Of a stretch of DNA of 32,044 nucleotides, positions 22,046-30,537 are shown piece by piece. The notes below the pieces were generated by a model. It made no database searches and was not told where the DNA came from. It saw only the letters and a program-made list of their open reading frames with translations. The DNA is from VRUE01 sp035997045 (lineage in GTDB: Bacteria > Actinomycetota > Thermoleophilia > Solirubrobacterales > 70-9), in NCBI GenBank assembly GCA_035997045.1, contig DASYIY010000111.1, positions 1 through 32,044 of the forward strand, given 5' to 3'. Each line of letters begins with the position of its first letter. Position 1 is the first letter of the stretch. A program made the position numbers and the translations under genes.

Positions 22046-22465
22046 GTCCGCCGGCTGATTCTGCGCCGCGTGGCGCAGCCGGCGCGGTTCGATCACGCCG
22101 CAGATCCCGCCGAACCACCTGCCCTGGCGACGAGCGAGGAACAGGCCGTATACGTGGTTGAGGCGGCGCGGCAACGCACAGGCGGCGGCGCTGCGGCCGC
22201 TGCGCACGGTCAGCATCTGCCCCTTGTCGATCTCTGCCTCGCCGCGGTAGACCTGCCGCACTTCATAGCGATAGTGGGCATGCAGCTTCCCGTGCGGCAA
22301 AACCTTGACCAGCCGCGCAACCACAGCCGCATCGGACTCTTCCAGAGCTTCCGCCGGAGCCTGCGGCGCACACGAGCAAGCCATAGCGCCGCTCGCGGTC
22401 AGCAGCATCATCGCCAAGACGACGAGCACCGCGCCGATCACCCACCTCCCCTGCACTCGTCCCAA
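22007..22465 (-). CDS. Secreted TIMP/NTR-like protein
   Basis: A 152-residue exported protein. Residues 1-29 are a signal peptide (VIGAVLVVLAMMLLTASGAMA). The mature chain would begin with CSCAPQAPAEALEESDAAVVARL, followed by YRYEVRQVYRGEAE and later Cys residues (SAAACALP, GGICGV). A mature N-terminus CxC followed by a beta-barrel with 'vv.g.v' and 'y.f.V..vykG' strands is the pattern of bacterial NTR/TIMP-like (tissue inhibitor of metalloproteinase) domains; the disulfides cannot be verified here. The start TTG 22465 has an AGGTAG site; GTG 22456 is possible. It is downstream of adh on the same strand, beyond the nested repeat. Confidence 0.75.
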   Translation of the reverse strand: MGRVQGRWVIGAVLVVLAMMLLTASGAMACSCAPQAPAEALEESDAAVVARLVKVLPHGKLHAHYRYEVRQVYRGEAEIDKGQMLTVRSGRSAAACALPRRLNHVYGLFLARRQGRWFGGICGVIEPRRLRHAAQNQPADSARASVQPVLCG

Positions 22466-22471
22466 TCTACC

Positions 22472-22590
22472 TGAGGGTCTGGCCCGGTGGGGGTGGAACG
22501 TCTTGTACTTTTTCGGCGCGACCTCGCGGCGTCAGCAGGCCACTCTCCACCGAAAAAGTTAAGTGGAACCCCTACCGGGCCAGACCCTCA
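22472..22590. repeat. 119-bp nested inverted repeat (MITE- or REP-like)
   Basis: The outer arms TGAGGGTCTGGCCCGGT (22472-22488) and 22574-22590 are exact 17-bp inverted copies. Inner arms ACTTTTTCGG (22507-22516) and 22550-22559 are exact 10-bp inverted copies. Aligning both ends gives an imperfect terminal inverted repeat of about 45 bp with a 33-bp unique centre and no ORF. The stop codon of the alcohol dehydrogenase is the first TGA of the right arm. Small non-autonomous transposons and REP elements have this form. Confidence 0.8.
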
Positions 22591-23622
22591 CGGAGTAAGA
22601 ACGATCTTCAGCGCTTCGCGCTGGTCATAAAGAGCGTAGGCCTCGGCCGCCTCGTCGAGCTTCATGTGATGGGTGACCAGCGGAGAGGGATCCAGCTTGC
22701 CGGCCTCGATCAGCGCCAGCACGCGGTCGACGTGGGCGATCACGTTGGCGAGGCCGAGCCGCAAGGTCAGTCCCTTGAGCCAGGCCAGGCCCAGCGGCAC
22801 CTCGCCCTTGCCGGCGTAGGCGCCGATGCCGGAGACCGTGCCGGCGTCGCGGGCGAGGCTGACCGCCATCGCCAGTGGGCCGGGGTCGCCGACCGCGTCG
22901 ACCACCACGTCCACCCCGCGCTTCTCGGTCGCCCCGCGGACGACGCGCTTCGGCTCTTCCTCGGTCAGGTGGACCGGCGTGGCGCCGAACTCGCCCGCCA
23001 TCGCCAGCCGTTGCTCGACCGAGTCGATCGCGAAGACCTTGGTCGCGCCGCCGGCCAGCGCCGCCTGCACCGCGCAGAGCCCGACCGGCCCCAACCCGAG
23101 CACCGCGACCGTGTCGCCGGAGCGCATCCCGGCGTGGGCAACGGCGTGGTAGCCGGTCCCCATCACGTCACCGGCAAACAGCGCCACCTCGTCCGACATC
23201 CCCTCCGGCACTCGCCGCAGGGTCAGGTTCGCCCGCGGCACCAGCAGCTGCTCGGCCTGGGCGCCCTGCAGGTCGCCGAGGTTGGCGCCGTGGCCGAAGG
23301 TCTGGCCGTTGTCGCAGCGGTGGTAGTCGCCGCGCAGACAGGGGACGCAGGTCGCGCAGGCGGTGTGGAAGCAGCCGAGCACGCGGTCGCCGACCGCGAC
23401 CCGCTCGACGCCGGGGCCGGCGGCAAGCACCGTGCCGACGAACTCGTGCCCGATCGTGAAGCCCTGCTCCACCGGCACCCGGCCGTGGAAGATGTGCAGG
23501 TCGGAGCCGCAGATGCCGCTCGCCTCGACCCGGACCAGCGCCTCGTCGGCTGCCCCGACCTCGGGATCGGGCTTCTCGGTGACCCGGACCTCGCCGGGTG
23601 CATGGAAGGTGACGGCGCGCAT
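22588..23622 (-). CDS. Zinc-dependent alcohol dehydrogenase (MDR family)
   Basis: A 344-residue medium-chain dehydrogenase oxidising an alcohol or polyol with NAD(P)+. The catalytic zinc ligands Cys38 (GICGSDLH) and His59-Glu60 (GHE), the structural zinc cysteines C89, C92, C95 and C103 (ACATCVPCLRGDYHRC), and the nucleotide-binding AVLGLGPVGL are all present. Full length; substrate not deducible, though the sequence resembles threonine/butanediol-type dehydrogenases. It starts 15 bp after the HD-GYP stop on the same strand, so the two may be co-transcribed. Its stop codon lies in the adjoining inverted repeat. Confidence 0.93.
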   Translation of the reverse strand: MRAVTFHAPGEVRVTEKPDPEVGAADEALVRVEASGICGSDLHIFHGRVPVEQGFTIGHEFVGTVLAAGPGVERVAVGDRVLGCFHTACATCVPCLRGDYHRCDNGQTFGHGANLGDLQGAQAEQLLVPRANLTLRRVPEGMSDEVALFAGDVMGTGYHAVAHAGMRSGDTVAVLGLGPVGLCAVQAALAGGATKVFAIDSVEQRLAMAGEFGATPVHLTEEEPKRVVRGATEKRGVDVVVDAVGDPGPLAMAVSLARDAGTVSGIGAYAGKGEVPLGLAWLKGLTLRLGLANVIAHVDRVLALIEAGKLDPSPLVTHHMKLDEAAEAYALYDQREALKIVLTP

Positions 23623-23637
23623 CGCCGCGAACCGTAT

Positions 23638-25044
23638 CTAGCCGACGGTGACGCCGGGTACGCCGAAGCGATTGGCGTTGCCGGTCGGATCGGCGGTCTC
23701 TTCGATCCGCGACTCCAGCGCAAGCTCCTTCTCGAAGTCGGCCGCCTCGCCGTGCTGGAAGGAGACGTCCTTGCCCTCGAGCAGCTCGATGAAGACCTCG
23801 ACGAAGCGCGCGTCAAGCTGTTTGCCGGCGACACGGCGCAGCTCGACGATGGCGTCGTAGCTCGACATCGGCGTGCGGTAGGAATCGCGCGCCGTCATCA
23901 CGTCATAGGTGTCGGCGACCGAGATGATCCGCGCCAGCTCGGGAATGTCATCGCCGGCCAGTCCGCGCGGATAGCCCTTGCCGTCGATCCGCTCGTGGTG
24001 GGCGAGGATGATCTCCGCCACCGGCCCGTAGCCGTCGAGCGAGGAGACCACCCGCGCTCCCTGCTGCGGGTGGCGCTTGATCAGCATCCAGTCCTCGTCG
24101 GTCAGCGGCACGTTGGCCTTGAGGATGCGGTCGGGAAGGATGAACTTGCCGATGTCGTGCAGCAGCGCGGCGATGTGGACCAGCTCCTCTTCCTGGCGCG
24201 GGTAGCCGGCCCGCTGGGCGATCGCCCGCGAGTAGCGCGCCACGGCGGCGCTGTGCCGCGCGGTCATCTGGTCGCGTAGGTCGAGCGTGCGCAGCATTGC
24301 GCTCAACATCCCGACCTGGAAGCTGGCCAGCTGCTTGCTGCGCTTCTGGAGCTCGTCGGCGCGTTGCTGGGAGAGCAACAGCTGGCCGAGCAGGTACTGG
24401 AAGGTGATCAGGACGACGCCGAAGAGGGCGATCGCGGCGATCCCGATCACGTGGTAGATGAAGGCGACCGCGACGGCGAGCATCGCGCTGGCGAACTCGG
24501 AGGGGAGCACCGCGGGCAGAACCTTCAGCTTGCTGGTGAAGGTCGTCCGTTCGACGTAGCAGCCGTAGCAGGCGATCATCACGAAGTTGATCGCCAGGGC
24601 CAGCTGAAAGAGGCCGAAGACGCAGAGGTAGAAGACCCAGTCGGAGGGAGTGATCCCGCTGCCCACCACCACTTCGTGGAAGATGATCCCGCCGACCAGG
24701 GGGAAGAACGCGTAGGTGAGGACGTTGCAGAGGAGGAGGTGCGGCTCGTCGCGCCAACGGAAGACCCAGCCGACGAAGTGCACGGTAACGCCGATCGCGG
24801 CCGCGGCCGTGCCGCCGAGGAAGACCATCGCCAGGACGATCGCCAGGAAGGCGCCGGAGACCCTCAGCTTCGACTCGGTGCCGACGGCGGTGAGGTAGCT
24901 GAAGGTCGCGAAGGCGAGCAGGACCGCGAACAGGGGCAGGTTCCAGTCGCACTCCGGCGCTCGCCAGATCGCGATCGCCACGGTCACTGCCAGGCCGGCA
25001 AACATGACGGCGATGGCGACGGGGGTTGGACGTTTCTGAGCCAT
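23638..25044 (-). CDS. Membrane-bound HD-GYP c-di-GMP phosphodiesterase
   Basis: A 468-residue protein: a hydrophobic sensor half with seven or eight helices (about 8-27, 36-53, 62-94, 104-128, 135-160, 186-222), a short helical linker (LSQQRADELQKRSKQLASFQ), then an HD-GYP domain (about 245-430). The metal pair HD is at 296-297 (ALLHDIGK) and the signature HHERIDGKGYP at 349-359; both are complete, so hydrolysis of cyclic di-GMP is expected. The ligand of the membrane part is unknown. ATG 25044 is chosen; the open frame upstream (to 25185) is Pro/Arg-rich and unlike a leader. With the GAF-GGDEF protein 1.6 kb away it hints at local c-di-GMP signalling. Confidence 0.9.
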   Translation of the reverse strand: MAQKRPTPVAIAVMFAGLAVTVAIAIWRAPECDWNLPLFAVLLAFATFSYLTAVGTESKLRVSGAFLAIVLAMVFLGGTAAAAIGVTVHFVGWVFRWRDEPHLLLCNVLTYAFFPLVGGIIFHEVVVGSGITPSDWVFYLCVFGLFQLALAINFVMIACYGCYVERTTFTSKLKVLPAVLPSEFASAMLAVAVAFIYHVIGIAAIALFGVVLITFQYLLGQLLLSQQRADELQKRSKQLASFQVGMLSAMLRTLDLRDQMTARHSAAVARYSRAIAQRAGYPRQEEELVHIAALLHDIGKFILPDRILKANVPLTDEDWMLIKRHPQQGARVVSSLDGYGPVAEIILAHHERIDGKGYPRGLAGDDIPELARIISVADTYDVMTARDSYRTPMSSYDAIVELRRVAGKQLDARFVEVFIELLEGKDVSFQHGEAADFEKELALESRIEETADPTGNANRFGVPGVTVG

Positions 25045-25545
25045 GTCGATGGTCGATGGCAACTGCGGCGGGACCGCGCCACCAAGTGTAGATTCCCCGG
25101 CTGGCTGCCATCCCCTGCGGGGATGCCTCTGCTGCAATGCGCCTTGGTTTACCGCAAAGTAAAGGGCAGGAATCGACCGGGGCAACGCCCGGTGGACATA
25201 TTGCAGACGTTGCAGGACTCTCGAGGTTCCCAGCCGAAATGGCTAGATGGCCCTTTAGATGGGGGCTGGGACGGCCTGGCCTTTCGACACGACGAAGGAC
25301 GCCTGCCGGCGCCCTTCGGAAATGCATCGCCGGAGCCCGCTAGGCATCCGGCTAGAAAGTTCTTAATTTAGTGACCGGCGTGGAAACCCATTTCAAATCC
25401 CCTTCCTTGGTCGAAGCCCTGACAGCTGACGCGCTGTCCTCCCTAACTTGCAGAGAACTTGAATGAGTTTGTAGCACAACTTCGCCGAAAGTTGTGCATC
25501 TGCAGCAAAAGTTGTGCAGAAATGCGGTAGGACGTAAACCAGCCG
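25045..25545. other. 501-bp divergent intergenic region
   Basis: Lies between the HD-GYP gene (-) and the MFS gene (+). No credible ORF and no RNA gene seen. A weak hairpin CCGGG-GCAACG-CCCGG lies near 25179-25194. The right third is AT-richer (25360-25480), and the AAGTTGTGC repeats at 25474-25517 precede the MFS gene. Confidence 0.5.
25474..25517 (+). promoter_or_regulatory. Three AAGTTGTGC half sites upstream of MFS gene
   Basis: GCACAACTT (25474-25482) and AAGTTGTGC (25489-25497) form a perfect 9-bp inverted repeat with a 6-base gap. A third copy of AAGTTGTGC lies at 25509-25517, exactly 20 bp after the second. It is 29 bp before the ATG at 25546. This looks like an operator for a dimeric repressor bound twice. 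No regulator gene is adjacent. Confidence 0.6.
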
Positions 25546-26844
25546 ATGCCCAAACGCAAGCTGACGAAGCCCTTGGGCCACCCCGTTTTCCGACGGCTGG
25601 GGACGAGCTACGCGATCAACGAACTCGGCGACTGGATGGGGATCGTGGCCCTCTCCGTGCTCGTTTTCGACCGCACGGGGAGCGCCCTGGCGACGGCCGC
25701 GCTGTTCCTCGGGACCCGCTTCCTGCCGGCTCTACTGGCCCCGATCGTCGTCGCCAGGGTCGAGCAACCGCCGCCGCGCTTCGCCCTGCCGGTGATCTAC
25801 TGCGGCGAGGCGGCGGCGTTTGCGGCGCTGGCCCTGCTCTCGGGCGACGGCTTCTCCCTTGCTGCCGTGGTCGCCCTCGCGGCGATCGACGGCACCCTGG
25901 CGCTGACCGGCCGCTCGCTGACCAGGGCCGTGGTCGTCACCCTGCTCGAGCCCCGCGGCGAACTGCGCGACGGCAACGCCCTGCTCAACATCGCCCTGAC
26001 GATCAGCGCCGCGCTCGGACCCGCCATGGCCGGCCTGATAATTGCCGGCTTCGGCGTGCAGACCGCCCTGCTGCTGGACGCGATCTCCTTTTACGTGATC
26101 GCCTGGCTGCTGCTGACCGCCGGCCCACTGCCGCACGCCAAGCCCGAAGAGGGCCAGACGCGCGAGCGCGTTCGCGCCGGCATCGCCTACCTGCGCGAAC
26201 AGACGAACCTGCGGCGGCTGCTGATCGCCCAAGGCACCGCCTTCGTCTTCTTCGCCGCGGTGATCCCGATCGAGGTCGTCTACGCCAAGGAAACCCTGGG
26301 GACCAGCGACTCCGGCTACGGAATCATGCTCGCCAGCTGGGGAGCGGGGATGGTGGCCGGAAGCCTCGTCTTCGCCTCCGCCCAAAAGGTGAGGCTGCCG
26401 GTCCTGCTCTTCTTCAGCACGCTCGCCGTCGGCGTCGGCTACCTCGGGCTGGCCGCGGCGCCGACCCTTGCCGCCGCCTGCGGCGCCTCGGTCGTTGGCG
26501 GTGCCGGCAACGGCGTGCAGTGGGTCTCGGCGATCAGCGCCGTGCAGGAGCTGACCGCGGAGCGCATGCAGGCACGGGTGATGAGCGTGCTCTGGTCGAT
26601 CGGCGCGGCGATGCCCGGGGTCGGCTACGCACTCGGCGCCCTGGTCGCGGTCGCCCTCGATCCGCGCGCGACCTTCCTGATCGCCGGCCTCGGCGTCCTC
26701 GCCATCGCCCTCCTCGCCGCCCTCCTACTCGGCACGAACTGGCTGGAGAGCAGGGAAAATGGCAGTCCAGAGGACCTTGACGCCGGGGACGAGATTATGG
26801 TGGAGTTGATTCCAGTGGGGGAGTCACCCGTCCGTCCCTTTTAA
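25546..26844 (+). CDS. MFS exporter (EntS/MdtH-like)
   Basis: A 432-residue, 12-helix major facilitator of the MFS_3 (enterobactin exporter-like) type: RRLGTSYAINELGDWMGIVALSVLVFDRTGSALATAALFLGTRFLPALLAPIVVARVE at the start, RGELRDGNALLNIALTISAALGPAMAGLIIAGFG after helix 4, and PIEVVYAKETLGTSDSGYGIMLASWGAGMVAGSL in the second half. It should export a small molecule, perhaps a siderophore or drug. A short acidic tail follows the last helix (about 400-432). The ABC binding protein gene begins 15 bp downstream, so transcription may continue into it. Confidence 0.9.
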   Translation: MPKRKLTKPLGHPVFRRLGTSYAINELGDWMGIVALSVLVFDRTGSALATAALFLGTRFLPALLAPIVVARVEQPPPRFALPVIYCGEAAAFAALALLSGDGFSLAAVVALAAIDGTLALTGRSLTRAVVVTLLEPRGELRDGNALLNIALTISAALGPAMAGLIIAGFGVQTALLLDAISFYVIAWLLLTAGPLPHAKPEEGQTRERVRAGIAYLREQTNLRRLLIAQGTAFVFFAAVIPIEVVYAKETLGTSDSGYGIMLASWGAGMVAGSLVFASAQKVRLPVLLFFSTLAVGVGYLGLAAAPTLAAACGASVVGGAGNGVQWVSAISAVQELTAERMQARVMSVLWSIGAAMPGVGYALGALVAVALDPRATFLIAGLGVLAIALLAALLLGTNWLESRENGSPEDLDAGDEIMVELIPVGESPVRPF

Positions 26845-26859
26845 TCGGAGGTCGCGATC

Positions 26860-28491
26860 TTGAGAAAGCCTGTTCTCGCTCTGCTGGTGTTGGCGCTTGC
26901 CGGGGGATCGACCCTGGGCCTCGCCGCTTGCGGCAGCAGCTCCGGCGGCAAAGAGGGCGGGACCCTGACGGGCAGCTACGCCGAATTCCCGGAATATCTC
27001 GATCCGGCGCTCGCCTACTCGAGCGAAAGCTGGACGGCGATCTACGACACCTACATCCCGCTGCTCACCTACGCTCACGCGAGCGGCCCCGCAGGCAGCA
27101 AGGTGATCCCGGGGCTGGCCACGAGCCTGCCCAAGGTCAGCAACAACGGCAAGACCTACACCCTGACCCTGCGCAAAGGGCTCAAGTACTCCGACGGCAC
27201 CCCGGTCAAGGCCTCGGACTTCCCCGCCTCGGTCGAACGGATGCTGGCGCTCGAATCCGGCGGCTCCTCCTTCTACACCGGCATCGTCGGCGCCGAAAAG
27301 TTCGCCGAAACCAAGCAGGGCCACGTCAGCGGGATCAAGGCCGACGACAAGACGGGGAAGATCGTCATCGACCTGACCAAACCGCGCGGCACTTTCACCA
27401 ACGAGCTGGCGTTGCCCTTCGTCGCCCTGCTGCCGAAAGGCACGCCGGTCAAGAACCTGACCGCCGACCTGCCGCCGGCGAGCGGTCCCTACAAAATCGT
27501 CAAAACCGAACCGGGTCGCGGCTGGTCCTACGAACGAAACCCGCAGTGGGCGAAGACCAACGGCAAGCTGATGCCGGAAATCCCCGGCGGCCACGTCAAC
27601 AAGATCGCCATCAAGGTCGCCAGCAACGACTCGACCCAGGTCAACGAAGTCGAACGCGGCAAGACCGACTGGATGCAGACCGCGATCTCCGCGGACCTCT
27701 ACCCGAAGGTGAAGGAAAAGTACGAAGGCACCCAGTTCCGGGTCGAGCCGACGGTCAGCACCTACTACTTCTGGATGAACACGACGAAGGCGCCCTTCGA
27801 CGACCTCAAGGTCCGCCAGGCGGTCAACTACGCGGTTAACCCCGCGGCGCTGGAACGGATCTACGCCGGCACGCTGAGCCCCCTGCACCAGATCCTGCCG
27901 CCAGGGATGCCCGGTCACAAGCCCTTCGACCTCTACCCGCACGACATGGCCAAGGCCAAGAAGATGATCGCCGAAGCCAACCCCTCGGACCGCGATATCA
28001 CCGTCTGGACCGACAACGAAAGCCCCAACAACGAAGCCGGCCAGTACTACCAGGGCGTGCTCCAGGAACTCGGCTTCAACGCCAAGTTCAAGGAAATCAG
28101 CGCTGAAAACTACGCGCCGCTGATCGGCAACGAAAACACGCCCGACCTCGACACGGGCTGGTTCGACTGGTTCGAGGACTACCCCCACCCCAACGATTTC
28201 TTCCAGCCGCAGCTCTCCGGCGAAAGCATCCAGCCGACGAGCAACTACAACCTCGCCCGCATCGACGATCCCGCGCTCAACAAGAAGATCGTCGAACTGA
28301 ACGAAGAGCCGCTGAGGCCGCAGCAGGAAGCCGACTACGCCCAGCTCGATCGCGAATTCATGGAACAGGCGCCGTGGGCTCCCTATGGCAGCCTGACCAC
28401 GTCGACCTTCGTCTCCAGCGCGATCGATCTGGGCAAAGTCATCTACAACCCGACCTTCGGCGACGACCTGACCAGCTTCCAGTTCAAGTAG
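26860..28491 (+). CDS. ABC substrate-binding lipoprotein (peptide/nickel type)
   Basis: A 543-residue solute-binding protein of family 5 (SBP_bac_5), which captures oligopeptides or similar solutes outside the membrane for the permeases that follow. The signal peptide ends in a lipobox LAAC (21-24), so Cys24 is lipidated. Typical elements follow: FPEYLDPALAYSSESW, TLTLRKGLKYSDGTPVKASDF, LPPASGPYKIVKTEPGRGWSYERNP, DLKVRQAVNYAVNPAALERIYAGT, and a C-terminal QADYAQLDREFMEQAPWAPYG. Start TTG 26860 follows GGAGGT (26847-26852). Glutamate is almost always GAA, unlike neighbouring genes. First gene of the importer operon. Confidence 0.94.
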   Translation: MRKPVLALLVLALAGGSTLGLAACGSSSGGKEGGTLTGSYAEFPEYLDPALAYSSESWTAIYDTYIPLLTYAHASGPAGSKVIPGLATSLPKVSNNGKTYTLTLRKGLKYSDGTPVKASDFPASVERMLALESGGSSFYTGIVGAEKFAETKQGHVSGIKADDKTGKIVIDLTKPRGTFTNELALPFVALLPKGTPVKNLTADLPPASGPYKIVKTEPGRGWSYERNPQWAKTNGKLMPEIPGGHVNKIAIKVASNDSTQVNEVERGKTDWMQTAISADLYPKVKEKYEGTQFRVEPTVSTYYFWMNTTKAPFDDLKVRQAVNYAVNPAALERIYAGTLSPLHQILPPGMPGHKPFDLYPHDMAKAKKMIAEANPSDRDITVWTDNESPNNEAGQYYQGVLQELGFNAKFKEISAENYAPLIGNENTPDLDTGWFDWFEDYPHPNDFFQPQLSGESIQPTSNYNLARIDDPALNKKIVELNEEPLRPQQEADYAQLDREFMEQAPWAPYGSLTTSTFVSSAIDLGKVIYNPTFGDDLTSFQFK

Positions 28492-28519
28492 CGCCCGACG
28501 CTGCTTTCACAATAGGCGC

Positions 28520-29581
28520 GTGGCCGAGGAGTCGATCGCCGCGACGGGCCCGGCCGGGGACAGCCCTTGGCGGCTGGCCCTACGGCGCTTGCGGCGCAAC
28601 CGCGTCGCGCTCGGCTTCCTCGGGCTCTTCGTCCTGATCGTCGTCTTCGTCCTTGCCGCCCCGCTCTGGGCCGACAACGTCGCCGAAACAGGCCCGAACA
28701 AGACCCACACGCTGCAGAAGATCGAAGTCGACGGGGAAAAGCGCGACGTCGTCAACCCGGAAGGCAAGCCGATCGGCCCGGTCTGGTTCGGCGCCGGCGG
28801 CAAGTTCTTCCTCGGCGCCGACAGCCGCCTCGGCCGCGACGAGATGGTGCGGCTGATGTACGGGGGGCGCACCTCGCTCTTCATCGGCATCGTCGCGGCG
28901 CTGCTCACCACCTTGCTCGCCACCCTGCTCGGCCTGCTCTCCGGTTACTACCGCGGCTGGACCGACACGGCGATCTCGCGGGCGATGGACGTGGTCTGGG
29001 CCTTCCCCGTGCTGCTGCTGGCGATCGCCCTCGGGCTGGTGCTCGCCGTCGGCGGCCTGCAGATCGGTCCGCTCCACCTCTCCGGCGGCTCGATCTGGAT
29101 CCCGATCCTGATCATCGGCTTCGTCTCGACCCCCTATATGGCGCGGCCGCTGCGCGGCGAGGTGCTGGCGCTGCGCGAGAAGGAGTTCGTCGAGGCGGCG
29201 GTGGCGCAGGGGGCGGGGTCGCTGCGGATCATGCTCGCCGAGCTGCTGCCCAACCTCTGGTCGACGATCATCGTCTTCTTCACCCTCAACATCGCCGCCA
29301 GCATGCTGCTCGAGTCGGCCCTCTCCTTCCTCGGCGTCGGCGTGCAGGCCCCGAACGCCTCCTGGGGCACGATGATCGCCACCAGCAACAACCTGATCAG
29401 CAGCGCGCCGCTGCTGACGATCATCCCCGGCACGATGATCCTGCTCACGGTGCTCTCGCTGAACGTCTTCGGCGACGGCCTGCGCGACGCGCTCGACCCC
29501 AAGTCGAAAGTGCGCTTCGAGGCGCACAGCGGGCTCAGCGCACCCGAGGGCTCGGAGACGATCGAGGGGCTGACGCCCTGA
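28520..29581 (+). CDS. ABC importer permease, DppC type
   Basis: A 353-residue inner-membrane permease with an N-terminal OppC_N segment (WRLALRRLRRNRVALGFLGLFVLIVVFVLAAPLWA), a roughly 70-residue extracytoplasmic loop, and a five-helix core. The EAA loop that docks on the ATPase is KEFVEAAVAQGAGSLRIMLAELLPN. The loop before helix 2 holds a phrase typical of the family (GADSRLGRDEMVRLMYGGRTSL). GTG 28520 lies 28 bp after the binding-protein stop. Its stop overlaps the next start (TGATG). It comes before the DppB-type gene, the reverse of the usual order. Confidence 0.92.
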   Translation: MAEESIAATGPAGDSPWRLALRRLRRNRVALGFLGLFVLIVVFVLAAPLWADNVAETGPNKTHTLQKIEVDGEKRDVVNPEGKPIGPVWFGAGGKFFLGADSRLGRDEMVRLMYGGRTSLFIGIVAALLTTLLATLLGLLSGYYRGWTDTAISRAMDVVWAFPVLLLAIALGLVLAVGGLQIGPLHLSGGSIWIPILIIGFVSTPYMARPLRGEVLALREKEFVEAAVAQGAGSLRIMLAELLPNLWSTIIVFFTLNIAASMLLESALSFLGVGVQAPNASWGTMIATSNNLISSAPLLTIIPGTMILLTVLSLNVFGDGLRDALDPKSKVRFEAHSGLSAPEGSETIEGLTP

Positions 29582-30537
29582 TGGGCCGCTTCGTCGCCAG
29601 GCGACTGATCGGCATGGTCGCCGTGCTCTTCGCGGTCTCGGTCCTCACCTTCCTCGTCTTCAACGTGATCCCCAGCTCCGACCCCGCTCAGCGCATGGCC
29701 GGGAGAGCGGCGAAACCGGAGCTCGTCGCCACCATCACCAAGGAATGGGGCTTCGACGACCCGCTGCCCCAGCAGTACCTGACGATGATGGGCAAGGTCT
29801 TCAGCGGCGACCTGATCTCCTACAAAGGGCGGGAAAATGTCGAGGAACGGATCGTCGAAGGCATCCCCGCTACGGTCTCGCTCTGCGTCGGCGCCGCCGT
29901 GATCTGGATGTTCTTCGGCATCCTCTTCGGCTACCTCTCGGCGATCCGCGCCGGCGGCTGGCTCGACCGGGCGCTGACCGTCGTCGCCGTGACCGGGATC
30001 TCGATGCCGGTCTTCTGGCTGGCGGCGATCTTCCTCAACTACCTCACCTACAAGAGCGAAATCTTTCCCTCCGGGGAATACGTGGAACTGACCGCCAATC
30101 CGCTCGAATGGGCCAGCCACCTGATCCTGCCCTGGATCACCCTGGCGATCCTCTACGTCGGCTTCTACAGCCGCGTGCTGCGCTCGAGCATGCTCGACGT
30201 GATGAACGAGGACTACGTGCGCACGGCGCGGGCCAAGGGCCTGGGCGAGCGGCGCGTGATGAGCCGCCACGTGATGCGCAACTCGCTGATCCCGATCATC
30301 ACCCTCTTCGGCCTCGACTTCGGCGCCCTGCTCGGCGGCTCGATCCTGATCGAAGCGATCTTCAACCTCGACGGCGTCGGTCGGTATGCCTTCGAATCGC
30401 TGGAAAGCCTCGACCTGCCACCGATCATGGCGATCGTCCTCTACGGCGCCTTCTTCGTCGTCTTCTTCAACACCCTGGTCGACATCGCCTACGCCTGGCT
30501 CGACCCGCGGATCAGGCTGGGAGCGGAGGCACGATGA
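29581..30537 (+). CDS. ABC importer permease, DppB type
   Basis: A 318-residue inner-membrane permease. Helix 1 has the family start FVARRLIGMVAVLFAVSVLTFLVFNVIPSSDPA. The loop includes the conserved WGFDDPLPQQYLTMMGKVFSGDL, and the EAA loop is EDYVRTARAKGLGERRVMSRHVMRNSLIP (about 212-240). It forms the translocation pore with the DppC-type subunit. Its ATG shares one base with the previous stop, and its own stop overlaps the next start by 4 bases (ATGA), so the operon is tightly coupled. Confidence 0.93.
   Translation: MGRFVARRLIGMVAVLFAVSVLTFLVFNVIPSSDPAQRMAGRAAKPELVATITKEWGFDDPLPQQYLTMMGKVFSGDLISYKGRENVEERIVEGIPATVSLCVGAAVIWMFFGILFGYLSAIRAGGWLDRALTVVAVTGISMPVFWLAAIFLNYLTYKSEIFPSGEYVELTANPLEWASHLILPWITLAILYVGFYSRVLRSSMLDVMNEDYVRTARAKGLGERRVMSRHVMRNSLIPIITLFGLDFGALLGGSILIEAIFNLDGVGRYAFESLESLDLPPIMAIVLYGAFFVVFFNTLVDIAYAWLDPRIRLGAEAR

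Noticed and set aside
25045..25545. Cyclic-di-GMP riboswitch upstream of the HD-GYP gene
   Set aside because: A GCAAAG word occurs, but the conserved two-stem core and tetraloop-receptor pattern cannot be found on either strand.
28567..30537. 656-codon frame over the two permease genes
   Set aside because: The first part is an out-of-frame shadow of the DppC-type gene. Only the stretch from ATG 29581 is the real DppB-type permease.
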